The position numbers and the translations under genes are program-made. Positions 34,376 through 46,757 of a stretch of 64,000 nucleotides of DNA are shown here, piece after piece (within the stretch, counting starts at the first letter, position 1; the number at the start of each line of letters is the position of its first letter). The stretch spans positions 2,688,939 to 2,752,938 of the forward strand of contig AP025041.1 in the NCBI GenBank assembly GCA_036186865.1. The letters are read 5' to 3'. The notes under the pieces were generated by a model. It searched no databases. It saw only the letters and a program-made list of their open reading frames with translations, and was not told the DNA's origin. This DNA is from Eustoma russellianum. Lineage: Eukaryota; Streptophyta; Magnoliopsida; Gentianales; Gentianaceae.

Positions 34376-35432
34376 ATGTAATGTGATTCTTTTGTTTAGT
34401 TATTCTTGATGGTGTTATTAACTTGGATAGTTACATTAATAATAGGCACGGTAAGTGCAATGCGAGTGTATATAAAACTGTAGATTACCAAGTTGAGATA
34501 ATTATAGCCAAGTAGTCCATTAACTGATCAGCCTGCTTGATTACTGGGATTGGATGATCTTATTTGACTTATAAAGGTTCCCCCGTGGGCTGAAATGTTA
34601 GCCGGTAGATCCAGAGTTTGTATGATCCTTGAGCTTACTTGAAACTGAGGTCTTAATAAAAATTACACAAATATATTATGCAGGACATTCTTTCTGGAAC
34701 TTAGCTTTGTAGTTTAGAAGTATGCATTACATATTTACAAAGTGGTTGCACCTGTAGCTGAAGCTATGGTTGACACTGAAAATCCATACCTTCAGGATTC
34801 TGGGTTGTCAGGAGCATTCTTAGGAATGAGAACAGTTGAACTATGATGCCTGGAATTAAATATCTGTTGAGTATACTTAGTTTGTTGGGATTAGCAAAAC
34901 TTTGGCTAAGATGTATATTTTTCACTTAGACATAGCTAACCATTTTACCATCTACTAGTTGTCCGTGGGCCGTAGCATCTGCTTTGCTTAAGGCCAATAA
35001 TGTGTGTAGACATTCTCTAAGGTTCAACTTAAACATATTTGGGTGCTTCATTGCCTGTTTATCTCGCACTTTGTGCGGTGAAGATATGTAGAAAGAGCTT
35101 GTACGCTCAATGAAGGTGCTGTTAAGGTTTTCTTTTAGTTTTTTTATCTTTTCTCATTTGTTCATTTAATCCTTGCAGTGTGTGATTCGGGTTGAATAAT
35201 AAGCTGAATATTGCATTAGAAAATGTAATCAAATATGACATATTCAGGAGCTTGGTACTATAGCTGTCATTTGCACCTGAGAGACTCCATACTGTGATCA
35301 TATTACTAGAAAGTGCATTCCCCAGGAAAATAGTATACTCTACTAGCTGACCATTTTTAGTCTCAAGTACACCAACATCCTGCTGCATATTGCTACCCAA
35401 AATGTACTGTCAAAAAACCCATTTCAATTCTA
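34376..35432. other. intergenic DNA
   Basis: No gene assigned. One short coding-like stretch on the plus strand at 34741-34845 is recorded under rejected items. Confidence 0.45.
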
Positions 35433-36753
35433 CTAGTCCATGACGGTGATTTCAACGACCCTTGTTGATCTCTTTAGTTCTTCAAATGCATGCATAGTGT
35501 CTGTGTCAAAACCACCTGCAAACCGAAGAATGTTTATGATCGATAGATCACAAAGAGACTTCTGAACGTAGATTTATAATATAAATGAAGTCATATTGCA
35601 AGTTGCAGTATTTATTCTGTCACTCTGTATAATTACCTTATGAATTCGATAAGCAAAACTAACTTCTTGTAGCAGGAGGTCATCATTTTGTGAGGCTTCG
35701 CTGCACTTCAGTTCTTTAGTTATCCTATCCTTATAATGCTTTGTCAATGTCAATAAACTGACTTATCTGGAGAAGGTGGAGGCAATAGATAGGATGAACG
35801 GAACCGCGAATAAAGTAAAATGATGAAAACAACTTAAGAGTCATTGTACAAATTTACATGTTAATAGCTTCATTTCACATCCTCTATTTAGACTTAGGGA
35901 TCTTTCTTGTTATCAATTCAAAACTAGGAACAGGCGTCAAACAAGCCCAAGGATGGCAAAGGTCTTTCCCATTTATCTGATGCTACAGTACTTAAATATG
36001 TGGTTATCATACAGGGGAGCTTGTTTTTTAGACATATAACAGGGGAACTTGTTAGTTTATGCTTGTTTATTCTAGTACTATGCAAGTGTAATGTCCTTAT
36101 CGAACTTTTTGAAAATCAAAAGCTTTTCATCAAAGCTCAAACAAGCTCACTAACCTGTTAAATCAGCCTTGTATCCACCATCCATGACCAGGGGATGTGA
36201 AGGTCCCTGTACTTCATGCTTGTCCCTTTACTTACCCTTTCAATGTTGTTAACACTTCTTTCCACTCTGCCATAGATCCAAGCTAACATATGAGAGTTTT
36301 CTTGTATTCCTCACATACTTGCCTGCCTTGAATGCCTGCCTTTTACTTGGGGACTCTGTTAATTGCTGTTTTTGGTTGTCCTTGCATGATGAGACCTCAA
36401 TTTGGAGGTTTTCCAGATCGCGGTAGCTGCAAGCGGCTTCCCTCTGTGCATCTGCCTTTTTTAGGCCATTGTGGGAAATGTTTCAGACCTGCCCTTTCAA
36501 CAACCAGGTGGGATAATTGCCTATCAACCATTTTATTCTCCTGAGCATCGGTTTTCATAAGGGAACGATATATTCCGATGACCTCAGGCGCTCTATGAAG
36601 TGCTTTAGATCCACATAGCAGCTTTGATGGTAGAGGTGATGGAGGAGGGGGTATCATCACCTTATCTTCTCTTGCTTCCTTTTGGGAAGGGGTTGGCCTT
36701 GACGGTGTTTGTTTATGATCAAATTTCAAATCTTGGGGATCTAGCTTCTCCAT
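35433..36753 (-). pseudogene. CHUP1-like gene, 3' part, broken
   Basis: Minus-strand fragments in the right order for the C-terminal half of the CHUP1/IPGA1 family (chloroplast positioning, actin and microtubule-linked). 36753-36397 holds a Pro-rich stretch, SKALHRAPEVIGIYRSLMKT, and LVVERAGLKHFPQWP; after a frame change at about 36450 it continues as KADAQREAACSYRDLENLQ. About 36260-36170 reads KYRDLHIPWSWMVDT. 35752-35637 reads ITKELKCSEASQNDDLLLQE...FAYRIHK. 35433 to about 35525 reads FAGGFDTDTMHAFEELKR and ends TAG. Faults: frameshift, stops near 36240, a missing segment between YRSLMK and the VVERA block, and no AG acceptor before FAGGFD. The 5' half of the gene is absent. Introns remain, so it is not a processed copy. 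Confidence 0.7.
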
Positions 36754-38196
36754 TGTTTGGTTGTCTCCCTCAGCTAATGTTTGGTTGTTTTTTTAAGCCG
36801 CATGGCGCTTCGATAATTTTTATACGATTTATTCAAAATAGAGCAGAGAACTAACCCGGAACAAAATGTTAAAAACTACTAATGCTACTGACAAAAACAG
36901 ATCGACCCTAAGGAAAATTGCCCGGACCTTTGCCAGCAGCGGTGGCTTCTGCATATATGACTTAAATGTCTTCTCTCTCTCTCTCTCTTTTTTCCTGAAG
37001 GAAAAATATGGCTCAAGTATTTGCAAAAGATAATTTATTTTGTTTTTAAAAAGAAATTGACTTTAATATTCAACTTCCATGTCAGTGATGATGTGGAAAA
37101 TTAATGAGACGTGTCAACCAAAAATTATTTTTAAATTAATGAGACATATGTCTTGTGGGAGGCTATCGCGACAATATGGTATTGGAGAAACAAATTGGTC
37201 CATGGATGTCTCCCTCAGCTACCTCACCCACGATACACTTGTGACGAGATCATACGACGTGCATCTAAATTAGTGCTAGCTAATTGTTACACTCATTCTG
37301 TTGATAGTGTTGATGTTAATACGTAGAGATAGTTTACAGTAAGTAGCTTGTATATCGTAAACTCTCATGTGTATGTTTTAATGAAAGATCCAATTTTCCC
37401 CCAAAAAAAATTCACAAATATCCTTAGAACCTTCACAATAATGATTAAATTATAACATTCTCTTTTAAGATTTTTAAATTTAATGGCCTTTAATCCAAAT
37501 TTCCCTTTTTAATCAAAATAAATCATGTCGCGTGCTAATTTTTATTAAAATAATTATACTAAATTAACTTTTATTCTTAAGAAATCTTATGAGATGGAAT
37601 TCTGAATATAGTAGACAACTAACGATGCATTATTTATGGAAAAAGAGTCAATGTTATGCTTTTGCATACATCTCAATAATTGATCTAATAATACGAATTC
37701 CCCAGAAGAAAATATCACGGATTTATGCTGCTTAACGAAACACATGTTCTATTGCATCTAAACGGTACCGAATTTTTTTTAACCGTATGTGAGCTCGGTT
37801 TTACTACTATTTTGATAAGACTAATTTGGATTTATCATGCGAAGCCTTTTTAAAGTATGATTCTTATTCGGCGGTAGGATCTAAGAAGTCGTGGATTTAA
37901 ACACCAAGTGAAAGTTATTCTTTCACGTACCAGGAAAAGGAAAAACATCAAGAACATAAGCAAAAGATCTTGTTCTGGTAAAACAACATGTTTGTCCAAA
38001 TATTAGCATAGTAGTATTTTTTTTTTACCTGAATAACTATTTTTACCATACAGATGAATTGATTATGTATTTAATATAAGGTATAGTTATATAATCCAAA
38101 AATCAACGAATTTTCTTCAAATTTGTAAAGACATCGATGTTTAGACGTAAATTTCCTATTTACTGCTGTTGAGAATGACTGATAAACTGTGATATA
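36754..38196. other. intergenic DNA
   Basis: A (CT)n tract at 36971-36988, AT-rich DNA, and the 3' flank of the MAPKKK gene. No gene recognised. Confidence 0.5.
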
Positions 38197-39609
38197 TCAG
38201 AAATATCTAATATAATTAAAGAAAATAAGAAGTTTGATACATGTTGGATATCTTTGTAATGAAATATGTAACAGTAAACCTAACAACAATAAACATGCTT
38301 TATCGTAGCTCCAATTTCCCAACTCAAAATCATCGGGAAAGCGATTTGAACAACATACGACGTCGTGTACTGAATCATTCTTTTTTTCTTCTTTCTCCGA
38401 CTTACCGCCAATTGAATCTAACCATGAGCCCCAAAATTCCGCACTTGCCCTTTGCATATTCCCATCTTCTCCGACCAATTTTGAAAACTCCGATCTTGCA
38501 GTTTCATCTTCGCCGGCGCCGGAGATAGATGCTTCCTCGGAACTCCTAACCGTTATCCATCCATCTAATTCCCAATCAGTCCATGGCCCACAAACAAGCC
38601 CCTTAATCCTTAACTTAACATCAGAGTCGTCATTTTCGGCGGGAAATTCCGGCGTTTTCAGTTCTTCTTCTTCCTCGTCTTCTTCATCAGAATCCATATT
38701 AAAGAAATCCATAATGCTGCGAGGAGATGAATGAATTGGTAATTTAGGAGATGAAGCCATTGAAATAAAGGGGTGTGTTAACAGCTGATCGCAGGTCCAC
38801 CTCTGATCAGGCTCCCGCCGCAAGCACTTCTCCACAAAATCTTGCCCTAATTCCGATAGTTGACTTGGAAATTCTGGCAATAACTCCGAGTAACCTATCC
38901 GGCAAAGCGTCTCCATCTCCCCTTTGTCTTCCCACGCCGGTTTCCCAGTCACCATCTCGATCACCGTACATCCTAACGACCAGACGTCCGACTCCGGACC
39001 CTGATACTCCGCCCTAATCACCTCCGGCGCCATCCACAGCGGACTTCCACGGGGCGAAATTCTCCGATTATCTTTCTCTTCTTTTTCAATTTCGATTTTT
39101 CTAAAATCATAAGACTTTTTTAATTCGATCGCCGACCCGAAGTCGGCAAGCTTGGCGGTGGCGGGAGAGAGCCCCACCAAGATGTTGTCACCCTTGACGT
39201 CACAATGCACAATGCGTTTGGAGTGAAGGTAGCTCAGAGCCGAGACGATGCAGAAGCAGAGACTAATTAAAATCGTTTCTTCCACGTCAGCACTAACGCC
39301 GCTGGGTCTACTTCTTGCCAAGTCAGCGACGGAGCCACCTGGCAAGTACTCCATGTAAAGATTCCTCATCTTCGCCGTTACGCCGTCACCGAGATACTCC
39401 ACCACATACGGCGAGGAGAGATCCTTAAGAATTCTGATTTCATTCTCTAAAGCTTCAATTTGATAAGGCAAACAACAGCTTCTATCAACCGACTTCACCG
39501 CGAATATGCCGCCGTTGGATTTCTGCACGGCAAGATTTACTGTTCCATTGGTGCCCCGGCCTAAAACACGCCCTTTGGTCCAGTCCTGTTCGATTTTCTG
39601 TTTCTTCAT
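38197..39609 (-). CDS. MAPKKK-type serine/threonine kinase (MAPKKK17/18-like)
   Basis: 470 aa, one exon. The kinase domain is at about 10-280. P-loop GRGTNGTV is at 17-24, Lys39 (FAVKSV), catalytic loop HCDVKGDN at 135-142 with Asp137, DFG at 156-158, and GSPLWMAPEV at 188-197. The GTNGTV loop, HCDVKGDN and the acidic tail with PWTDWELDGWITV are typical of the plant MAPKKK17/18 group, which starts MAP kinase cascades in abscisic acid and stress signalling. The activation segment is longer than usual, with a charged insert (RKIEIEKEEKDNRR). I chose ATG at 39607-39609. The longer frame from 39825 would start upstream of the TATA box at 39714-39723, and its extra residues look like leader sequence. 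The last ~25 residues are hydrophobic and unlike the family. Confidence 0.9.
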   Translation of the reverse strand: MKKQKIEQDWTKGRVLGRGTNGTVNLAVQKSNGGIFAVKSVDRSCCLPYQIEALENEIRILKDLSSPYVVEYLGDGVTAKMRNLYMEYLPGGSVADLARSRPSGVSADVEETILISLCFCIVSALSYLHSKRIVHCDVKGDNILVGLSPATAKLADFGSAIELKKSYDFRKIEIEKEEKDNRRISPRGSPLWMAPEVIRAEYQGPESDVWSLGCTVIEMVTGKPAWEDKGEMETLCRIGYSELLPEFPSQLSELGQDFVEKCLRREPDQRWTCDQLLTHPFISMASSPKLPIHSSPRSIMDFFNMDSDEEDEEEEELKTPEFPAENDDSDVKLRIKGLVCGPWTDWELDGWITVRSSEEASISGAGEDETARSEFSKLVGEDGNMQRASAEFWGSWLDSIGGKSEKEEKKNDSVHDVVCCSNRFPDDFELGNWSYDKACLLLLGLLLHISLQRYPTCIKLLIFFNYIRYF

Positions 39610-39713
39610 GCCTGAGAAAAAAGGAGGAGAGCTGTTTTTGTTTTGAGGTTTTGGGTTTGAGAGAGAAGTTGATGGCTTGTGATTTGGGTTTTTTGTGTTG
39701 AGGAAAGGGGCAG

Positions 39714-39723
39714 AATATATATA
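39714..39723 (-). promoter_or_regulatory. TATA box of MAPKKK gene
   Basis: CTATATATATTC on the minus strand, about 105 bp upstream of the chosen ATG. This would place transcription start near 39685 and supports the shorter start. Confidence 0.6.
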
Positions 39724-39829
39724 GGGGAGAGAATTTAAGAAGTTACCATAAAGGAAAAGGAAAACTGTTTCGGTGAAGGTTTGGAGAAATAGAGTTTGAA
39801 GGATATGGAAAGTTGACGTAAACATTGGA

Positions 39830-42800
39830 TATGATACTGTATTTTCTCCTTATCCAACGAAGATTTGTTCATCAATTTGGGTTTGATAACATTATGGAAA
39901 GTTACTTTGTTGTAATAATAGATCTTATTAAATTTTGAATCTTTTTACCGAAAAAGACCATATCTTGATTTTGAGGTTTTCATCGTTCCAGTTTCAAAGA
40001 ACACTGTATAAGATGCAAATCAATAGTACAACAGTCTTCTAGATTGGGTGAGGGTGAAGAGTTACGTAGTGACTCACACAAAGTATCTCCGTAAACCAGA
40101 TCTTCTGTCCAGCAACAGTGGAACATCACACTGTACGTGTCCCTCAATTCGAACTCTTGATCTCTTGTAACAAATCACAAATAAAATTTGATTCTTCACT
40201 TTTATAGCATGTTGTCTTTTAGGTAGTTGTTTAAATGGTATATTTTGATTACGTAATCAGTAGAATCATCAATCACGTATACCGGTGATGCACCGTGCAG
40301 TTATTTTTCTAACGGTATATTTTAATTATGGAATTAGTAATATCGCATATGTCGGTCTTTTGTCCTGTTTTCTTTATTTGAACTTTTAACCTATTTTCAT
40401 ACCATATATTATTGATCGTCTTTTATGTTATGGATATTATGCTTAGTAACGAAATGGGTCGTAAAACTATGTTACGACATCATATATTTAATTATAACAT
40501 TCTTAGAGCACGGGAATCTTGCACTTATAATCTAAAGATTTCTTTTACAAGACATTAAAAGATTTTAAAGATTTCGTTTATAAGACATTTAAAAGATTTT
40601 TAACTTTTCGTGTACATATGTCTTTACCTTTATTTGCTATATGTTCTTATAAATTCCTCTTTAGTTAATGATCATCATGCCATCCTCTCTTGTTAAGTAA
40701 AATACCATTTTTTTAGGTAACCATAATGCTTATTAGAAATACCATAATTTTTAAATAGACATATAAGGACCTCCTGAATATAAAAAAAACACAGATTACA
40801 ACAACAATAATTATACACAGCATATTCTAACGACATCAAAAGCTGTTGTTAGGGCTTATGGAGACAAACAAATAACTTCATACTAAGAGATAGAGAGTTT
40901 TCTTCCATTGAGATCTACGCCTATATATATACCTGCATAGATAACACAAAATATTATTATGGACAATCACCCATATATATATACATGTATATGTATATGT
41001 ATATGTGTGTGTATATATATTACAGATTTCGTTATCTCATCATTCTAATAACAAAAATCGAAATCGCTTGGTTTTGGGAAAAGGTGAGGCGGTTAATTTT
41101 GTTTTGGTGGTGAAGTTCAACTGTCAGGGGAGGTTGTTAGTTTGGCGTTTGACCTATGTGGTCTTTTTGAACTGAAAAGGTTGCAATAAGTGTTTTGGGT
41201 CGTGGGCGAAAGCTATAGATGACCTGGAATTTCATCAATGTTTAGAGATATCTCACATCTCTTCTTTCAATGTCTCGTGATCCTTTGTCGGTTACCGATC
41301 AATAACTTATGTTATGTTTATCTATAGTAATACCTTAATAAACGTCATCTATTTAAGCAACAAAAAAATAGTAATGATTATTAATGAAGTATATCATTTA
41401 ATGCCGATATACTTCATTAATTTTTTAAAATGCTAATATAAACACTTTTTAATTAAAAAAAAGCCCAGGGTACCACCAAAAGCACGAATCCACCGGGCCA
41501 CATGGAAAGACCTGACAGGGACGTGTTAGGAGCTTCAACTTAGTTGCCCTCCACAAAATTTATGCGGCAACGCCAAACTCTCGTATCCCATTATTCGATC
41601 CATATGAGATGATGTTTCTATCATAGTCAACTTAAAAAATTGACTTGTTGAGTCGACGATTTTCGAATTATCAGCATATATTTCAGTTTGAAAATCACAA
41701 GGTTTCTCGTTTCTAAATGGTGACAACGTAAAAGAATGAGCGAAAAAGAAATTTTTTAACATATTAATGTCACTTTTCGAATCAAACAATTGCTATTGCT
41801 ATTGCAGATCACGGAAATTTAAGACAAATAACACAGTATAAATGATATAAAAAAAATACAACAAAGAATATGAAATTATACCCTCTGTTGGATGATAAAA
41901 ATACTCAATTATCCATACCACAGAATTGAAATTAAAACGACAATATGTTGAGAGAGGAAAAACAAGTGGATGTTGAAGTAGATAGTAGGATAGCAAATGG
42001 GCAAGTGGAAAATGGTGTATAGTTTGGAGAGGAAATGGCAAATCAGAGTCCCAGTGTCCTAGTTCCACGTAGCTGTATGGAGATCCGTAACGTAGAGAAG
42101 AAAATGATGTATGGTTGAAGCAAAAAAGTTGAAATCTTTCATCTCGGGAGTTCTTACCGCCTTAGCCTCGAGGATCATCGTCAAGTATGTAAATCAGGAG
42201 TCCAACGGCCTCTTAGGTTAGATGAAGACTTACGCAGTGATCCACACAAGATGCCTCCATAAACTAGGTTTTTGGCCAAATAATAGTGGAGTGCTCGAGC
42301 ATATGCTTATGTCTTCGTTTTGTCACAAGAGAAAACATCGGCCCTGGGTTAACTTTGTTGACGTGCACCGCCAGCAACCACTACGACCATACCCTTTCAT
42401 TCTTCATCTCTATCCTTACATTTTTTCATAAAACCAAATAACCCACTCTTTATGCAAATGGACAACATTCTTTCACATTTCTTGTTTTTGGATAAGTCAC
42501 AAGTCTATGGGAATCCCAGTCAATTCACGTTTCCATCGAACCCTCCAACTTTTCAGCCTTTTTTTAGGCTTATATATATTTTGATCTTTGGTTATAGATT
42601 ATGGAATGTTTCAAGCAAGTATTTTTCCCCCTAAGACAAAAGGCTAAAAACAAACCTATTCTAAAACAAAACGAATGAAAATTAAATCATTATTTAACTG
42701 TATCATAGGATAACAAGAAACATAAACATAAACAAAAGGATCAGCAGATTAAGCCATACAATTTGTTTCCAAACTCATTGTTCACTAGTTTGTCAAACTT

Positions 42801-43225
42801 AAATCTCTCTCTTTTTTTGGTTACATTATCAAACTCAAATCTGATATGCCATCATATATATGATTCTTTTTTGGTTGTTGAAAAAACAACAATCCCATTT
42901 TATAAGGTTGTATATTAAGGTTTATAAGATCTTCATTACTTTAATATGCAACCCTCTCCATTTTGGCACTTAGTAGATGAGCCTCTTTCCAGTTACAATA
43001 AAATCATCTCAGGCACTGGACTGTTTTTTATGATAATAATGTTACAGCTTACTTCTAACGTATCTTATTATTACATCTCATATCCTATACTAAAAGTAAG
43101 AAGATAATGACATTACATATAATTAAATACTAACATCAACTTGAATTAACTATTTCACACTAAACAAAACCTGAAAAGTTGATATTTAATAATGACAGAT
43201 CAACCAGTGACAATTAGAGATACTA
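39830..43225. other. intergenic DNA with decayed repeats
   Basis: Two diverged copies of one repeat lie at about 40045-40130 and 42225-42300 ('gaagagttacgtagtgactcacacaa' type versus 'gaagacttacgcagtgatccacacaa' type). A SINE-like fragment is at about 40795-40945, and TA/TG tracts are at 40918-41020. The small reading frames have no protein character. Confidence 0.45.
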
Positions 43226-43489
43226 CAACAACAACATAATCTCATCACCTTAGGCTCCGGCCTATGTTGGGCTATGAAGGGTCGGATGTATGCAACCATA
43301 CATATGTGTTAGAAACACACAGAGTTATTTTTCGATGACTCATAATGATGCGTCAAGCTATGTCGATCAACTCTACTTCAAAATATAAGAAGCGCATCCA
43401 ATTTAGTGATTCATGTTGCTTTATTCTATCATATTCCAAAGTCAATAAAGAGTGTGTTATTGACTCCGTCAGAAATGGAAACACAAATC
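43226..43489 (-). mobile_element. SINE copy B
   Basis: The same family and orientation as 16168-16429, about 264 bp, ending in (GTT)n on the minus strand. The target duplication AGAGATACTA is at 43216-43225 and 43490-43499. Confidence 0.85.
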
Positions 43490-43499
43490 AGAGATACTA

Positions 43500-44105
43500 A
43501 TAGACTTAAAAGGAGACACTAATAAGAGACTTTTTATTTTCTCAGGGTTGTTCTTACATTGAGTATACGACTTGTATATTGCTTAGTTCTTTTTTTTCTA
43601 TCATTTTCAATTTTTCTTATATTACTATAATCATTCTCCAAGATCTAAAATACCCATTTGCACATTACACAATGGATAGACTTTTGTGATGTAATGAGAT
43701 AATGTCATCCACACATCATCTACAAATAACTCATCAGATCATATAAAAATTACGGGATATTTACTTTCATGTGTTGCAATGCATAGTTGTACCACCATCA
43801 AAAAATCAATGCCATGTACGTGAACATAGTCTTTTTTTTTTCCCCTATCTTTTGGGACGAGTGGATGAGGACAAAGATGTTAGCAAATTTCCACATGTAA
43901 TACTTTACTATCTTTGCTTCATCTTAACTACGTCACACATTTAATTGTAACACCGTAATATTGTAGTCATAATTTAGGTGCAAGTTAGGATAAGGCTTCA
44001 AGCCACAACCAGCTGTTTTTCAGTTACATATAAATATATGTATGGTAACTCTTTTCTCTTATTATATTTGTTTCTCATATCCACGAGGTTAATGGGCACA
44101 ACTTT
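43500..44105. other. intergenic DNA
   Basis: No gene seen. Provides the left flank, including the target site ACTTT (44101-44105), of the gypsy insertion. Confidence 0.5.
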
Positions 44106-44801
44106 TGTAGCGTCCCGACCCGGACAGCGGAATCCGAACCGGTTCACCCGTCGTAGCTTACTGAGAAGACTACAAGACGTCTCATCTCTCATGTAGACAT
44201 CATCAATGACGTAAGAGAAATAAACACGGAAACATATCCCGGTAATCTAAACCATCAATACAGTACGTCAACCGACAATGTGAATACCCAAAAGAACGGT
44301 GTATGATCACAACCGTCTAAACCTCAAATGAAATAAGAAACAGAAATAACAGAAACTGTCTAATCAATTCTCTCCATCAGGTCTAAACATCCCATTCTGC
44401 CCACTCGCCGTCGTCCTCAATGAAAATCATGTCATACTCGGGTTCTCCTGTAACACAAAGGCAGTACCCTTAGCGAAAAACGCTAGCAAGTAACCCACTT
44501 ATAAGACGTACGGGATCAACACATGGCAAGACATGAGTAATATATAATTCAAAGGAATTGAGGGGCACATGTCTTGTAAACTTTCAAATATACATAAGTG
44601 AGTAACGCAAGAAGGCAAGTACATCAATTTACGCGCAAATAACAATCCATTGGCAATCGAATAACATTCACATTCATACACATTGACTCTCGTGATGCAT
44701 GTCAAATATGCACTACACTACACATTCACATATGCATGACCCTTTTCTCTTTCAAAACAGTGCAATGCATGTCACAATGTCCGGTCTCGTAACTCGTAAC
44801 C

Positions 44802-45079
44802 CTGTAACGCACCCCGGCTTATATTTCCATCCCGGTTAACGTTACAGGCTCGTAATGCTCTGTGATGCACCCCGGCTTAAATTTCCATCCCGGTTAACAT
44901 CACAGACTCGTAAAACTCTACAATGCACCTCGGCTTATATTTCCATCCCGATTAACATTGTAGAGGACTTTATACCCTGTAACGCACCCCGGCTTATATT
45001 TCCATCCCGGTTAACGTTACAGTCTTTTGTGCCCTGCAATGCACCCCGGCTTAAATTTCCATCCCGGTTAACATTGCAG
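44802..45079. repeat. five covarying 46-nt hairpins (3' LTR)
   Basis: Hairpins at 44802-44847, 44860-44905, 44918-44963, 44977-45022 and 45034-45079, with 11-13-nt spacers. The arms are CTGTAACG/CGTTACAG, CTGTGATG/CATCACAG, CTACAATG/CATTGTAG, CTGTAACG/CGTTACAG and CTGCAATG/CATTGCAG. All pair perfectly although the sequences differ. The 30-nt centre is nearly constant and carries CCGG twice (one copy altered to TCGG/CCGA in the third hairpin), which can pair inside the stem. Confidence 0.95.
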
Positions 45080-45586
45080 GTCACCTTCACAAATCTGTGC
45101 CGAAGCACCTTTCTTTTCAAATCAATATGCAAATGCACGTGCCATGATGCAAGACTCCTCAATTCATTCTCATTTCTCGTATGCAATTCACATTCATATA
45201 AGTCATTCATGTACACATGCGCAAGTACAAACACACACGAGTTTTCGCTAACTTACACATCATCACTTAGGCTTCGACTATCGTGTCAACACTTAGGCAT
45301 GATACTAAGATCCATAACCTAAGACAGATATCCCTAACCATTCTTCGCCGAACTCTCAAGTACCTCGTGCCTTCGTCTCCTAACCCGCCTAAGTCCTTTC
45401 CGTTGAAACTCGAATCGAGAATCCGTTGAAAACACCAAGATTGATTCACCATCCTAAGGCATGTTCCCAGGACTTAGACTAACTTTAATCAAGTCTTAAG
45501 AAGTCATTAAGGTCACCCAAGGGCTCCCCGAACGTCCCCCTTCCTTCCTCTATTTTCCACAACATTTCAGGACTTCATCCCCTCTA

Positions 45587-45871
45587 CATCGATCGATCGA
45601 TGTCCAACTGGGGACATCGATCTCTCACTTCGATCGATCGATGTCCAACTGGGGACATCGATCTCTCACTTCGATCGATCGATGTCCAACTGGGGACATC
45701 GATCTCTCACTTCGATCGATCGATGTCCTTCTGAGGACATCGATCTCTCAGGCTCAACCCACATCGATCGATCGATGTCCTTCTGGGGACATCGATCTCT
45801 CAGCCACTTATACATCGATCGATCGATGTCCAACTGGGGACATCGATCTCTGACATCGATCGATCGATGTC
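45587..45871. repeat. hairpin satellite array (3' LTR)
   Basis: Six full units and one partial unit, about 41-52 bp apart. Each full unit has an inverted repeat GATCGATGTCC / GGACATCGATC around a 6-nt loop. The loop is AACTGG in four units, TTCTGA in one and TTCTGG in one, while the arms stay constant. The outer CATCGATCGATCGATG is itself palindromic. Confidence 0.95.
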
Positions 45872-46757
45872 AACGTCCCAGGCCAGATTCGGCGTTTTCT
45901 GCATCACTCTCAGGATTCTACCTCAAATTGATTCCAAACTTGCATCCCACCAATCCAAGCCTAATCTCGGCTACCGTCCATGCTTAAAACTGTAAATCCA
46001 GACGCTTATACGCATATCGTACATTGATTCAACCTAAGACTCAACCATCCAACTCTCTCAATCCCAAAAATCCTATCTTTTCTTCAAACCCACCTCAACC
46101 ACGCAATCACATCAAGAAGGGATTCAAGGGTAGGGATTTGCATGATTTCACATAATCCACAACAACAACAAAAGCTTTTCCATATACATTGGCCAAATCA
46201 CGAAAACAAATCACATAGATCATAAACAAATAATCAAAGTACGAATCTACTGCATGGTGATCCAAATTGATAATAACATAGGCCATTTTTCTTTCGCAAA
46301 ACGTAAGAACTTATAAACAGATTACTTGCCTTTGATTACTCGGAGGAGAAACGAAGAACGGATGAAGACTGGATTGATTCCTGGGGCTTTCTCCTTCTCT
46401 TGGGAAACGGCTAGGGTTAAAGGAAAAGAGCGTCGTTGTTTTCTGTAGAAAACTGACGCTTTGTCAGTTTTTATATGGGAAGGGAAAAGTTTGGTGTTTC
46501 TAAATTATACTTATTTCCTATTTATCTTAAAGGATAAATCCTAATATTTAATTCTGAAAATTAAATACAAATTAATTTCTAATATTAAATCCATCCTTAA
46601 TTTCTAATTAATCCTCACATTAATGCCTAACTTAATTCTCGTTGACCGTAATTAATTTCAGAAAATTCTTCTTTGTCTTTTAATTACCCCACGGAGGGTG
46701 CGGGGCATAACATCCCTCCCCCCTTACAAAAAGTTTCGTCCTCGAAACTGGCGTACC

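Larger units (their letters stand above)
44106..46712 (-). repeat. 3' LTR of the chromovirus
   Basis: A 2607-bp copy of 51664-54270, apparently identical. It contains the hairpin series at 44802-45079 and the array at 45587-45871. Confidence 0.96.

Noticed and set aside
34741..34845. Short coding-like plus-strand stretch (VAPVAEAMVDTENPYLQDSG) ending in TGA
   Set aside because: It is too short, without splice context or a recognised homologue.
39610..39825. N-terminal extension of the MAPKKK frame
   Set aside because: It overlaps the TATA box and leader, and its residues do not resemble the kinase family; the ATG at 39609 is preferred.
45587..45871. Regular repeat array that could be mistaken for a CRISPR
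   Set aside because: Units are joined head to tail without unique spacers, and it lies inside a plant LTR.
44855..45987. Reading frames of 155, 101 and 70 aa in the chromovirus LTRs (repeated at 52413-53545)
   Set aside because: They are translations of the hairpin and satellite repeats, with periodic sequence and no domain character.
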